Origin: Prinsepia uniflora
Lineage: Eukaryota > Streptophyta > Magnoliopsida > Rosales > Rosaceae
NCBI GenBank assembly: GCA_032719365.1
Contig: CM064873.1
Span: forward strand, 47,406,332 to 47,470,331
Direction: 5' to 3'
Length of the DNA stretch: 64,000 nucleotides
The translations under genes and the position numbers were made by a program. Every line of letters starts with the position of its first letter. Position 1 is the stretch's first letter. Positions 11,875 to 24,100 of the stretch are shown here, piece after piece. Below the pieces are notes generated by a model that did not search any database, was not told where the DNA came from, and worked only from the letters and a program-made list of their open reading frames with translations.

Positions 11875-13110
11875 TGGTTTAGCCTTCAACATTTGGCACA
11901 GAAGCCCATGGGCTTGTGGGTACCCGCTAGGCTCGTTGACAAAAAGTTCGACCCGGCCTTCTATGGGTCGTGGGCAAGCCCGGAAGTTAGCAGACTGGAC
12001 TTGGGCTTGCTGTATTCAAATTTGATAAGCCCAATAGTCCAAAGCCCGGTAAGTCCAACCCGACCCGCCCATATAAACATGGTCCATAAGCCTGAATATA
12101 TAAAATAATTATTAATTAGAAATTATTGTGTTTCCTTCATATATGTTTCTTTCTTAATTTTTGTTTATGGTTTGTGTGCTACTGCTGAATATATATCTTC
12201 TGCGTGAATCTAATCCTACTTGTAATAAGACTATTTTGTGCGTAATGAAGTGAAGTAAAGTTACGCTCTTTCTATTATTTAGGATTTCATGGTTATGATC
12301 CAAATCTGGTCCAGGTGTCTTTTGCATTCATTTGTTGAATTCTCTCATAACCCTGGCTCTTTCTGTTTCAACCTTTGCTAGCCTAACACAATTGAAGTTT
12401 AGGCACAATTGGCATTTTTTTTTTTGCATTAGGATATTAAAATTAGGAAAACAATACAACTATGCATCTTATTTTTGACATGATTGGTATCACTGTTTTA
12501 TTTCCTTTTGTGGCCATCTTCGCACAATTATATCCATTTACATAAAGAACAAATAGTCATAATCAATTTTAGATGAACATATAACCACGATTTTTTTTTA
12601 ATACACAATTTGCTTTAGGTTGCAAGGAACAAGAATTTGATGATGAGGTTGTAATATACTTTTTAAAAGTTGATGGACGTAGCCACTGGATTTACTTTAG
12701 GTTGTAATAACAAGAATTTGTTTTAGGTTGCTCTAACATATAAGCACTAGATAGATGTAGTGATGGGATTGGGGTGGTTGAGAGTGAACGTGAGCTAATT
12801 TGATGATAAAGCTGTAATATTATTTTTTCTTACATATTTTTTTTCTAACTCTAAAATTAGTTGAACAAGTTTTTTTTTGAAAGGCTGAGCTAATTATTTC
12901 TAAAAGCCCAATTGAGCCCGGCCCGAATGGGCTTATTATGCTCAGCCTGTAAAGCCTGATAAAAACCCAACCCGACAAAGTGCATGAGCTTTTATATTAT
13001 GACAATGCTTGTTCGGCCTGACCCGGTACTTTTGAAATTATCAAATAGGCCCAGCCTGGCCCGACCTAAGCCTACAAAATTTGGACTGGGCTTGCCCAAC
13101 TAGGCCTAAT
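11875..13110 (+). other. Possible non-autonomous DNA transposon or insertion in LTR-4
   Basis: The dyad array of LTR-4 is interrupted by about 1.2 kb with a different character: repeated GGGCTT, GCCCGGCCC and AAGCCC blocks near both ends and AT-rich middle sequence. Left flank TGATGATG (11867-11874) and right flank TAATGATG differ at one of eight bases, which would suit a hAT-type 8-bp duplication. I could not define matching terminal inverted repeats, so class and borders are tentative. Confidence 0.3.
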
Positions 13111-13644
13111 GATGAGGACTAATATGGTTGACGCTCAGATACTGTATCACTGTGTGAACACTCGGATATTGTATCCCCGAGTGGCAATATGAGATGATGA
13201 TTGATATTTAGGCATCGATGATGCGTTGATTGTGTGTGTGATTGTTGTGATGACTATGTGTGTGATTGTTGTGGTGGTTTACTGAGACGGTTGCTTTATG
13301 TATATTTGCACGTTTTTTAAGATTTCATGTTTATCTATTTTATCGAAATATGATGATTTTTCATATGCATGCATAATTTTATAAAACTGAGGGTTATGTT
13401 TTCAAACAATGTTTTAAAAATAAATATTTTTTTTCCATTCACACGTATTTTTTGGTTTTGATTAACCTTCCAGGGTCGTTGCATGGAATTCGAGACTAAC
13501 AAGAGACAGAGGCGTGAACTGAAATGAGTATGAATACCCCTTGTTTGATAAGCGTCGAAGGTAAATTTGGTAAGTTAGGATGCTTTTCAGACGGGAGCAT
13601 GACCATGTGTGATTATTAAAGTATTTTTGGAACGGGTCTTGGCA

Positions 13645-14147
13645 CCGATTTTTTCATGCCACCTATCTATGAACATGTGAGTTCGAGACTCACACAATAA
13701 TCCAATCAAAACTTATGTAAAGTTATACGAGTTCAAATTGACTTTCAACTCCTTTTTAAATCCGAGAGTAAATTTGGCATTTTCTAAATTAAATTCCCAA
13801 ATTAGTCTAATTTTGTGAGACATGTCATTGCATACGTCCTTTTTTCGTCTTCTTCCTCTTCATCAGAGTCCTCTTTTTTCTCTTCTCTCTTTGTCTTCAT
13901 CTTCATGTTTATCTAGAAAACATAGAAAAAGTTACGTTACTAAATGCTTACGAACTAGTATATAAGAGACTAATCGGTAACTAGTTGTGAAACTATATGA
14001 ACCCAAAAACCCATACAAAAAACCCCTAAAACTAGAAGAAAAAAATCTAGTAACCAAGTGATTATCAATTAGTATGTAAGTGATGATTAAATTGGATATA
14101 ACTAGGAAAACGGTGGAACTCAGTTCCTCTCCATTTACATTTCTTCA
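13645..14147. other. Intergenic, no gene seen
   Basis: AT-rich sequence between LTR-4 and the outer minus-strand element. It includes a CT-rich stretch (13848-13905). A stretch at 13660-13690 (GCCACCTATCTATGAAC) resembles the U3 block GCCACCTGYCTATGAAC of the Tekay-type LTRs, so it may hold a decayed LTR scrap. No coding signal. Confidence 0.5.
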
Positions 14148-14465
14148 ATTCTTGACATACCCCGATCTGAAATGTCCACTAAGACACTAAGATCGAAGCA
14201 TGCTTGCCGAAATCTAAACGGTGATGCCCATATGCCAAAAGCGATTTAAATAAAAAAAAATTTCATTTTAGGAGGTCGAGGGCAACATAACATGCAAAAA
14301 CTGATTACGTTCCACAACAACAACGTAAGTATAGACCATAGATAGCTAATAATGATCAACAGTTAAGTAACTACATGCGTTATCCGATTTCCACCACGCC
14401 ACTCCTCGAGAATAAATGTCAGAGCAACTAACGAAGTCTCCTCAAAGCACTTAAAATACCATTGG

Positions 14466-16041
14466 TGACAGGACCCGCCCCGATCCCCCTGGGACCATCC
14501 GGGACGTTCCCTGCTCCCGTCTGACACCCGACATTAAAATATCATAATTACCCTTTTTGAAAGTAAAATGCATAAAGAAAATCCATAGTTAAGTCATACA
14601 TAGCACGCCACACGAATACTCGAATACAAATAGTGTCAGACAAGGGATAGTTCCCGAATACAGTTTATTGAGCACGACTCTAGACACACTACGTGCCAAC
14701 CTACCCAGCAGTAGGGTTCAGGTGCGCAACGTAAACCTATGCCTCTTCCTCGGGATCCTCCTCCTCTTCCTCGGGATCCTCCTCCTCAATAGCACTACCT
14801 GGAGGGGTAGTAAAACGACAAGGGTGAGTGGGCCGAAACTCAAGGTTTACAAAATAGTTTACCATTCCGAAAACATATAGATTTTCCCCTCCGTTTTCCG
14901 AAAAGACATGCATTAGTATCATAAACCACAAAATCACATAATCATAAGCAAAATAATATCAACATAATATAATCTTAGTCACTGCACTATACATCCCAAC
15001 CCTGACATCCCAGATGCCCAACGTCCCAGACGCCCAATAAGGTCACAGTTTCAAGGCTACGCGTGCCACCCGGGGTCTCAATCCCGAGTCCAAATCCCGA
15101 ACCTAGTCCGAGCATGGCATTCTAGATGCCTGACGTCCCATACGTCCAACAGTAGCAATCCTACTCCTGAGTCACTCTACGGTCCGGTCCCTCCGTAGAA
15201 TGACTCCTCACAGGCAATGCGCCGTGACCACTCCGGTGTACCTACATCCGGAGGAGATAAAATCCTAGGGTAGATCTATACAGTGCAGTACCACAGATAA
15301 TATCGAGATCCATATACATATACATGACTCAAAACCATTCATAAACAACCAGACGGGTCTCATGCCCAAACATCGTAATACGTGCCATAAATCATACTCA
15401 AGATAAACAGATACTTTTACTTGAATCACATATAGATATAATAGAAAATAAAACAGTTATGCATGCCGAAGTTTAGTGAAATCAAAGGCCCACTCACAGT
15501 ACAATCCCGCTGCAATCCCGAGCGTAAAGCCCCGTCCAAGGGTTAAAGTACAATTCCTGTCATGCCCAAAACATACGTAAAGGTCACTTTAAGTCCCTAC
15601 AAAATAACTGAGAAACCCTAGTCTGAAACCGGCCCGGGTAAGCCGTCCGAACACGCTTCCCAAGGCGTCAGATCCCAATTTGACCAACCTAACGATCTCC
15701 GATCGACACGAAACCACTGCCATTGGATCTGTATCGTCGAAACCTACGTAACGGTCATTGGCCCTCGTCTGTTGGACTTCTCGGGTCAAAAATCAACATT
15801 TGGCCCCTAATTGACCAAATTACCAAAATACCCCTAGACTTCCGAACGTCACAACTTCTTCCTCGAACATCGGAATCGAACGTGCCACCTGCCTATGAAC
15901 TCGTGACGTCCTAAACTACGTCACGGTCATGGGTAAAAGTCCTAAATATTTCCCGAGGCAAAAGTCAACTTTTCCCCCCTTTCAGGGGCAAAATGGTCAT
16001 TTTACAATAAAATAAGAATTACGAAAGTTCGGGTCGTTACA
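14466..16041 (-). repeat. 3' LTR of inner Tekay-type element
   Basis: 1576 bp; plus-strand ends TGACAGGACCC and GGGTCGTTACA. A twin TGACGT dyad lies at 15903-15924. Sense intron-like signals are donor GTGAG at 15497, branch-like A at 14825 and CAG/G acceptor at 14799 (699 bp). The paired blocks are TGAGTGGGC (14825-14833) and GCCCACTCA (15488-15496), still fully complementary although both differ from the usual sequence. A 21-bp CT-rich unit (CTCTTCCTCGGGATCCTCCTC) is repeated twice at 14743-14786. Confidence 0.93.
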
Positions 16042-16076
16042 ATCTACCCACCTTACAAAAATTTCGTCCTCGAAAT

Positions 16077-18380
16077 TTACTCAAATAAAAATGGGTACTG
16101 CTCCCTCATCAAGTCTTCGGGTTCCCACGTCGCTTCCTCGACGTCATGGTTCCTCCATAGCACTTTCATCAACCGAATCGTCTTGTTTCGCAGAACCTTG
16201 TTCTTCTGACCCAGAATCTGCACTGGTTTCTCCTCAAAGCTCAGATCAGTCATCAGTTCTACTGGTTGTTCCGGCAAGGCATGTGAATCGTCCTGTAGGT
16301 ATTTCCGTAACATGGACACATGGAAAACGTCGTGTACTCTGGCAAGTTCTGGAGGTAATGCCAACCGGTATGCCACAAGTCCAATCTTCTCTATGATTTC
16401 GAACGGCCCAAAATAACGTGGACTCAACTTCCCGCGTCGACCAAAACGGATAATTCCTTTCCATGGAGATAACTTAAGGAACAAAAAATTTCCAACCTCG
16501 AATTCCAAGTCTCGAATTCGTCGATCATCATAGCTCTTTTGGCGATCCTGCGCTGCCTTCAATCTTTCCTTGATGATTCGAACTGTTTCCTGGGCCATGT
16601 CCATCAAATCTGGTCCTAATGCTACTCGCTCTCCTACCTCCATCCAGCAGATAGGTGTCCTGCACTGTAGGCCATACAGTGCCTCGTAGGGCGCCATCCC
16701 GATACTTGCCTGATAACTGTTGTTGTATGCGAACTCCATCAAAGGCAAATGAGTATCCCACGAATCCTGAAACTGCAGTACACAAGACCTCATCATGTCC
16801 TCCAGAGTCTGGATCGTCCTCTCTGACTGCCCATCGGTCTGTGGGTGGAACGCTGTACTGAAATGTAAGTTTGTACCCAAAGCGTTCTGCAAACTTCGCC
16901 AGAACCTGGAAGTGAAACGCGAATCTCGATCAGACACTATAGACTCCGGCGTACCATGAAGTCGAATGATCTCCTTCACAAACATCTGAGCCAGTCGGTT
17001 TGGCTTAAATGTCTCCTGTACCGGTAAGAAATGAGCTGACTTGGTCAATCGGTCGACAATCACCCAAACTCCATCGAATCCTCTCTGAGTTCTAGGCAAT
17101 TTGAAGACAAAATCCATGGTAATGTGATCCCACTTCCACTCGGGAATCGGAAGTGGTTGCATAGCTCCATACGGTCTCTGCCGCTCAGCCTTGACCTGCT
17201 GACAGGTCAAACATCTGCTTACAAACTCTGCAATATCCTTCTTCATTCCTGCCCACCAATAGTGGTCCCGGAGGGTACGGTACATCTTTGTACCTCCCGG
17301 ATGCATGGCATAAGCCGAACTGTGGGCTTCCTCAAGGATTTCTGCCCGTAATTCTGCCACTGCAGGAACACACAAACGGCCCAGTTTCACCAGAGCTCCA
17401 TCTGGTCGGATAGTAAAGTCCTGCCTCTCATCCGCTTCGACCTCGATCCTGTAGATACAAAGTGTCGGATCCTCCAATTGTGCCTCGATAATCCGATCGA
17501 CTAGCACAGGTCGTACATGAAAACTAGCCAACAAAGCTCCCTGCTCATCCATCCCCAGCATAACTCCAGCTCTTCGGAGTTCCACTAGCAAAGGAAGGTA
17601 CACCAGCCTCAAGTGTACAAGCGATCCTGCTGACTTCCTGCTGAGTGCGTCTACCACAACGTTTGCCTTCCCTGGATGATATTCAATTGTACAATCATAG
17701 TCCTTGATTAGTTCTAACCACCGTCGCTGCCTCACGTTCAGCTCCTTCTGAGTGAACAAATGCTTTAGACTCTGATGATCGGTGAAGATCCTGCAAGTCA
17801 CCCCGTACAGATAATGTCGCCAGATTTTTAAAGCGTGAACCACCGCTGCCAACTCCAGATCATGCGTAGGGTAGTTCAGTTCATGTGTCTTTAGTTGTCT
17901 TGATGCATAAGCGATAACTCTGCCATTCTGCATCAGCACGCAACCCAAACCTTGCAATGATGCGTCACTGTAGACTTCGAACTCTCCACTGTTATCCGGC
18001 AAGGCAAGAACAGGTGCGGTAGTTAACCGACGTTTTAATTCCTGATAACTCTGCTCACACCGTTCATCCCAAACAAACTTTACTCCTTTCCTGGTCAAAC
18101 GAGTCAACGGTGCAGCGATACTAGAGAAGCCCTCAACAAATCTCCGGTAGTATCCTGCCAAACCAACGAAACTCCGTACCTCTGTCACGGTTGTCGGTCT
18201 AGCCCAATTTGTCACCGCTTCGGTCTTCTGGGGATCCACACTAATCCCGTCTGCTGACACCACATGTCCCAGAAAACCAATGCTGGTTAGCTAAAACTGA
18301 CACTTACTCAGCTTGGCGTATAACTGATTCTGCCTCAGCTTCCCTAACACCGATCGTAAGTGTTTCTCATGAGCCTGAGC
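16077..18380 (-). pseudogene. Ty3/gypsy (Tekay-type) pol: RT end, RNase H, integrase, chromodomain
   Basis: An open frame of 728 codons (18263 to 16077) plus 117 bp upstream in the same frame behind one TAG stop at 18291-18293. Order: end of RT and connection (FVGLAGYYRRFVEGFS), RNase H with the acidic residues in VYSDAS, DLELAAV, IFTDHQSL and VVDALSRK, integrase zinc finger (H...H...CLTC), integrase core with DFVFK, SDRDSRF and SERTIQTLED (D, D, E present), the C-terminal domain, and a chromodomain (VLWRNHDVEEATWEPEDL). The chromodomain next to the LTR and the pol type indicate the Tekay/Del clade of chromoviruses. The RT palm, including the catalytic YxDD, is deleted, so it cannot work alone. 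The long surviving frame shows it decayed recently. Confidence 0.96.
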
Positions 18381-19048
18381 GTAATACGTGCCATAAATCA
18401 TAAATCAAGATAAACAGATACTTTTACTTGAATCACATATAGATATAATAGAAAGTAAAACAGTTATGCATGCCGAAGTTTAGTGAAATCAAAGGTCCAC
18501 TCACAGTACAATCCCGCTGCAATCCCGAGCGTAAAGCCCCGTCCAAGGGTTAAAGTACAATTCCTGTCATGCCCAAAACATGCGTAAAGGTCACTTTAAG
18601 TCCCTACTAAATAACTGAGAAACCCTAATCTGAAACCGGCCCGGGTAAGCCGTCCGAACACGCTTCCCAAGGCGTCAGATCCCAATTTGACCAACCTAAA
18701 GATCTCCGATCGACACGAAACCACCGCCATTGGATCCGTATCGTCGAAACCTACGTAACGGTCATTGGCCCTCGTCTGTTGGACTTCCCGGGTCAAAAGT
18801 CAACATTTGGCCCCTAATTAACCAAATTACCAAAATACCCCTAGACTTCTGAACGTCACAACTTCTTCCTCGAACATCGGAATCGAACGTGCCACCTGCC
18901 TATGAACTCGTGACGTCCTAAACTACGTCACGGTCACGGGTAAAAGTCCTAAATATTTCCCGAGGCAAAAGTCAACTTTTCCCCCCTTTTAGGGGCAAAA
19001 CGGTCATTTTACAATAAAATAAGAATTACGAAAGTTCGGGTCGTTACA
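18381..19048 (-). repeat. Truncated 5' LTR of inner Tekay-type element
   Basis: Corresponds to 15375-16041 of the 3' LTR. It keeps the twin TGACGT dyad (18910-18931) and the GTGAGTGGAC donor block (as GTCCACTCAC at 18495-18504). It joins pol directly at 18380/18381, where both sides of the junction read CGTAATACGTG-like sequence of the LTR. Confidence 0.93.
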
Positions 19049-21129
19049 ACTGGGACCTGAAAGGTTAAAAAAATAAAGGGTAAGTGGACCCAATAATTTG
19101 TTTCAGTGTAAAATCAATATAATAAAATAGGGTTTAACCCCTTAGTTTTACTAAAAGCTCGATACCAAACCTTGAATTGCACATTCTACAAGAAATTATA
19201 ATAAAATAATAAGAAATCGCATGAGTCCTACTGAACACAAGTACCACGACCACGACCACTACCACGTGAAAGGCTGGGTGCTAAGTACCATCAACATGAG
19301 TCCCCTAGAGCTCGAGGATAAGACTGGCACTATTAACTAATATTGCGAGCGACGTATGTGAACGATCACGTAGAAGAATGGTATGTGGCCATACAAACAG
19401 GTACATGATACTAGCGACTCCTAGAGTGGGTTCATATCGCTATCTACAATAATGTCCTGGGACTAATATGCACAAGTAGTAATAATAACTAAGCATGCAA
19501 TGCAATCTCTAGTAAACATATGTGCTCAAGAATCATCACATAAAACCATGAACTATCATACTCGAAAAACATCAATCAATATCATGAACTATCATGCATT
19601 AATATCAAGTACATAAAAACGTGCAAGTAGATAAAAAACTTTAAAAAACATGTGAAGGGGGTCCACTCACAAACAAGTCAGAGAATCGAAATCACCTAAT
19701 GTGTCAAACTACGTAAGCCCAAACTCTTCACAATCCTAAATGAATCCGATCATAAAGGTACTTTACGAATTTCAAGTAGAACTGCATGAAATCTCACTTA
19801 AATTGTCTAAAAAGAGATTAAAACAGCTCAAAAAGAACTTAAAATGTACTTAGACAATTTGAAAACATCCCAAACTAGGTCAACATATTCCCTGGAATAA
19901 TCTCTATAGAATATTCCATGGAATATTCGTTGTAGAATATTCTAGGTAATATTCCCTAGAATGTTTCTTGAATATTTTGTTTGTTCTATGTTAGGACTAA
20001 CTGTTGACTAACGGCCGACCACCATCACAAGAGCTTCATCAGAGATAACGGCCGGATCGCCGCCTGCACTTTCGTCCACGATTGCCTGAATATGGGATTT
20101 TCGTCTAAAAAATTTCAAATTCTGGAGAGACCCAACTTCAACTAAATTGCTTCATTTTTCGACATGCAATTGGTGGATTTATATCTACTCGTCACGAGGA
20201 TCACAAAATCTAGGTTTTAGGTTAAAAAAACAACCTGAAATGATCGAAAGGATAACTAGTAATGATGGCGGTTTTCTACATTTTTTGGCGATGTCCTCCA
20301 TCGTCGCTCCTCACACCAAAATCCACATGCAAGCTCACAGTTTACTTCCTCCCGATTAAACGAAGTGGAAAATGATGTTAAGATCATAAGAAACTACTTT
20401 GCTCGAGGCTAAGCTCTTTCGATCGACTTTGGGTCAGAGTCGGAATTCGGGTCTACAATATGTGTTCCAGTGTCCTTGCAGCTCCCTAGTATGTTCAACG
20501 ATATCGAAATTCCAAGGGGAAGTGATTGGTAGTGTCTAAATCCTAATTTGTTCGATAATTCGTCGTAAGGAATATCAGGGCATCTATCAAGTTTCGTCTT
20601 CTTCGATGATCCCATCTTCACCATTCATGGTTGACACTGCACGAGAATAGGGTAACTAGGGTGTCCAACAAATTTGAGATAAATCTCGAGTTCATTAAGA
20701 AGGGTTCTCACTTGGTTCAAAGTCATGAGCCTCAAGATCCTCGCGGTGGATGGACGGGTGATTGATGGCAAAGAATGAAAACGGTGGCGGCTTTGCTGCC
20801 TGAGCTTATAGGTATGCAACCGAAGTTGGTGTTTGATGGAGGTGTGGATTCTTTGTTTCATTATGAGTGTTCACGGGTTTGTGTAGAAGAGAAGAGTGCA
20901 GATGCAACAATGAAGTCAATAAGGAGGAAGGTGTGTTAAAAACTAATGGGCATTGAGCCTACAAAACTAAAAGGGCTCACTAAATGTTTGGGCTAAGGTA
21001 CACCTAAACACTCACAACACTCTAAAAATGCCCAAAAAAAATGAGGTTGTCAAGGCCTAGTAGAACTCTTAGGGGTAAATTGGTAAATTCAGTTTTTTAA
21101 AATCTTAATTTTTGATATGGGTTGTATTA

Positions 21130-24100
21130 GTCTACCCTCCTTTAAGGAAATTTCGTCCCTAAAATTTGCTCATTGTCGTTCAAGCTACTACCTCAAAACA
21201 GCTTTCTCAAAAACTCATGTGTCCTTGTAAACATGAACTCAACAACCACATTAGACCAATGTTTCATTCTATGTCTCATGTACGTCACATTTAACATCAA
21301 GCTACTGTGGCACTCCATTTAAAACTCTACTACTCACGATATGCTATCCTCAAGTAAAAAGACAAGTCGGTGCCTTCCTGAATAGTTTTCATAATGTTTT
21401 GAAATATCCTATATGGGTTCCTTGGTCAACGAAAAGTCTCTCCGAAATGAACATTGAACCTTTGGAAGTGAATTCTACTTCACCAATAAATTCAAATATG
21501 TCGAGCGACTTAGTCTAACCAATCTAAGCACATGAATCGAGGTATTAGTTACTGATAACAAGTTCATTAATCCTATGTACTCAGTCCTACACGATGTAAA
21601 CTAATCCCCCTAGTACTAATAAACTTCTTTGCAATGACTAACTCCGTCACTATAGGTCACTAGGGTTCTTACTAACTTATAAATTAAAACGGTTTATGAA
21701 CCGGTTCCCTTAGACAATGGTTTCAGGCGCTCAACGGGTATTAGGATACCCAGTACATTTCTGCACTACATCAGTGCTCCAAGCTTGAATTAGGAATATG
21801 TAAGTTTGATTAATTTCTAGCTATCAAGATAAAAAGTATAGGACAACTATGAAGCACAATTTCTGGTTCAATTTATCCTTCAGAAAAAAGATGTGTAATG
21901 TATCATGCCTCCAATTGATATTCCGTAACCTAATGGTTCTTTGGGTTTCTCCTAATAGTCATCATGACTGGATAGTGACTTCAACAAGGAGGTATCGATT
22001 ACCGCAAAGGTTTATCTTAACCTATAAGTCCAAAACTAGTGTATAGCTTTTATCAATTAGAACTCGAAATACGAAAAACCTCTTGGAAAGGAATAAGTGG
22101 TGCAACGACACAAAAGTCTTTATCTCATAATTTAGTGATGATTTATACGGTGGAGGTACCCAAATCTACGTTTAATCCCATTCACGGTGAAATCCTTTCG
22201 AATGAAATTTTAAGGTCTGATAACTTTCCCGCCGAAGACTAAGAACTCAAATCTCAAATCTAAGTTCAATCCTTAAACTTTAACGGTAGGAAGGTCCTCA
22301 ATGGCATAAGAACAACACTCCATTACTAGAGTGACATCAGGAAAACACATGAAGGAGATCATCTGAACGTAAGCTTAACCAATTACTAGGGAGAATTTAA
22401 GGGATAAAGTGAGATCCCATGATTCAGAATCAAAATACAAATTCATCACTCCTCATGGCCAGATGCCTAGACCAATTCCTAAATAATGATTATCAAACTT
22501 AATTAGGGAGCAAAGCTCATCCTCGAACTCAAAAAGTGAAAGCCCTTAGGCAAAAGGTTAATAGAGGAAACAAAGGTAGTGGCTAAAATTTCTTCATACT
22601 AGGATCTTCACTAACCAAGGTAAAATTGTGATCGCTAATTTGAATTTCATTGTAGAAATCCAACTTACCAGCCCCGACGAAGGTTAACAATCAGTTGTAA
22701 AAGTTGTAACTTCTTAGAAGGATCCAACTCCCAAGGCATATTGACCAAGATGGTCGGATTGTTACCACAAGAATCCACATGTTTGTAAACTAACCTTCAA
22801 CGTTACTTCACCTAGGTCAACAAGCTCCAACACCAAACTTGGCTAACCAGCTCCAACATCTAATCTCAACAAGAAGCTTACCTAGCAGAAAGGTCATTTA
22901 TAACCTAAAGGGTATAACTTGTACTGGAAAACACTAGTCCATTTGCAGGTGATAGGTGGGTAACATAATACATGGTTACCCAGACAGTTTTATCCAAAAC
23001 AATGGTGACATAAGGTTCTCGTTTAGAATGTTTAAAGCTTTTGTTCAACTAAGGTATTGCTCCGAACTTAAGCATTCTAGTTGGTTCAAACTAAGGCAAG
23101 TTCCTACGCATCAATATGGAAATCATTGACCAATACTTGGTTTATGATCAACCCATCTAATGCTACATTTGAGGTTAGGGCGAGGTCATCTCTCATAGCC
23201 GCAGGGTAGGAATCTTCGCTCTTGCACTTAGGATCAGAAGAAAATTGCATGCGTTGTCGTGACTAGATTGGTTAAGAGCGTAAGGAACGAGGTTGGAAGC
23301 TTGGATCCTCACTAAATTTTTGAAATGAAAAACAACCACCCGGTGGGTGTTTATAATCTAAAGGTAATCTATCTCAAAGGACATGAATCCTCGCTTAGGT
23401 TAAAAAAAATGCTTCCTTTGGTGCTGCTAATTCTCGGAAGTTAAACAAACTACCAAAGATAAATTTGCACTACTTTTTGGAGTAAACTAATTCAAGGGTA
23501 TATGCGCTTAATAAATCAAAGTACAAAATCCATAAGTATGGTTAGATGAGAAGGTACAACCATAAACGTACCTGCAATTCTCGTTAGTCCTCAGTCACTA
23601 AAACTTGAGAGCTCATAGGTTGCTCAAGTGAAAAATCCCAAACGTTAGCTACCGAATGCATTGATAAGGTCATGGGCGTAGAACCTCAGAATGTCATAGA
23701 ACTTAAGGACAATATGCTAACCAAAGTAGGGATAAATGTAGTCATCAAATATTCCAAAAGGATTTCCAACTTCCAAGCTCGAGGGGTTAGCTACTGAACT
23801 AAACCATAAGGATAAAGTCTTTGGATTACAATTGTGAGTACGACATTGTTATTCAAGACTCTATAGAGAAATTCACCAAGGACTTGACGATCACTGATAG
23901 ATGCGGGTAATTATCCTGGCAACTTTGCTAACACAATAACTCAAGTCGTAACACAGAAGATTTATCTCGTAATTACAATGGATACTTGCAGCCCTTTAGT
24001 CGACAACTTAAAGGAACAGTGAGCCAAACATTTAGCAATGAAGTACAAGGCGTGATGCAAAAATTAAAATTTAGAGTAAGAATAAGAGATCATCTCCAAA

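Larger units (their letters stand above)
7472..13644 (+). repeat. 3' LTR (LTR-4) of the decayed gypsy element, split by LTR-3
   Basis: Begins TGTAATGACCCGG after the polypurine tract and ends about GGGTCTTGGCA. Without the nested solo LTR it is about 3.45 kb. Sense intron-like signals are donor GTGAGTGGAC at 11450, TTCAC branch-like site with A at 13441 and CAG/G acceptor at 13471-13473; a possible earlier intron runs from 10904 (TAG/GTAAGT) to 11390. A dyad array (CACTCGG...CCGAGTG type) occurs at about 11749-11844 and 13130-13184, interrupted by a GGGCTT-rich insertion. No matching flanking duplication was found (TAGGT versus CCGAT), as expected if the partner LTR is elsewhere. Confidence 0.7.
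14466..19048 (-). mobile_element. Inner Tekay-type Ty3/gypsy element, internally deleted
   Basis: Full 3' LTR 14466-16041, pol fragment 16077-18380 and a truncated 5' LTR 18381-19048. Flanks ATTGG (14461-14465) and ACTGG (19049-19053) are a one-mismatch target duplication. The other LTR of the host element shows the unoccupied version of the site near 26107-26113. The left ends of the two LTR copies differ because one deletion removed the 3' part of the 5' LTR (about 0.9 kb), the primer site, gag, protease and the first half of RT. About 16-20 differences, mostly transitions, separate the shared 667 bp, so this is the youngest LTR pair in the window. Confidence 0.95.
14153..21129 (-). repeat. 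3' LTR of outer element, split by the inner element
   Basis: Two pieces, 14153-14465 and 19049-21129, give about 2.39 kb after removal of the inner element. The right end GTTGTATTA is a decayed TTGTAACA. The sense intron-like module survives here: donor GTGAG at 19670, CTTAC branch-like site with A at 19081, CAG/G acceptor at 19057 (614 bp). The segment directly right of it (21131-21150, TCTACCCTCCTTTAAGG) is the reverse complement of a purine-rich tract, as expected for the polypurine tract. Confidence 0.88.
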
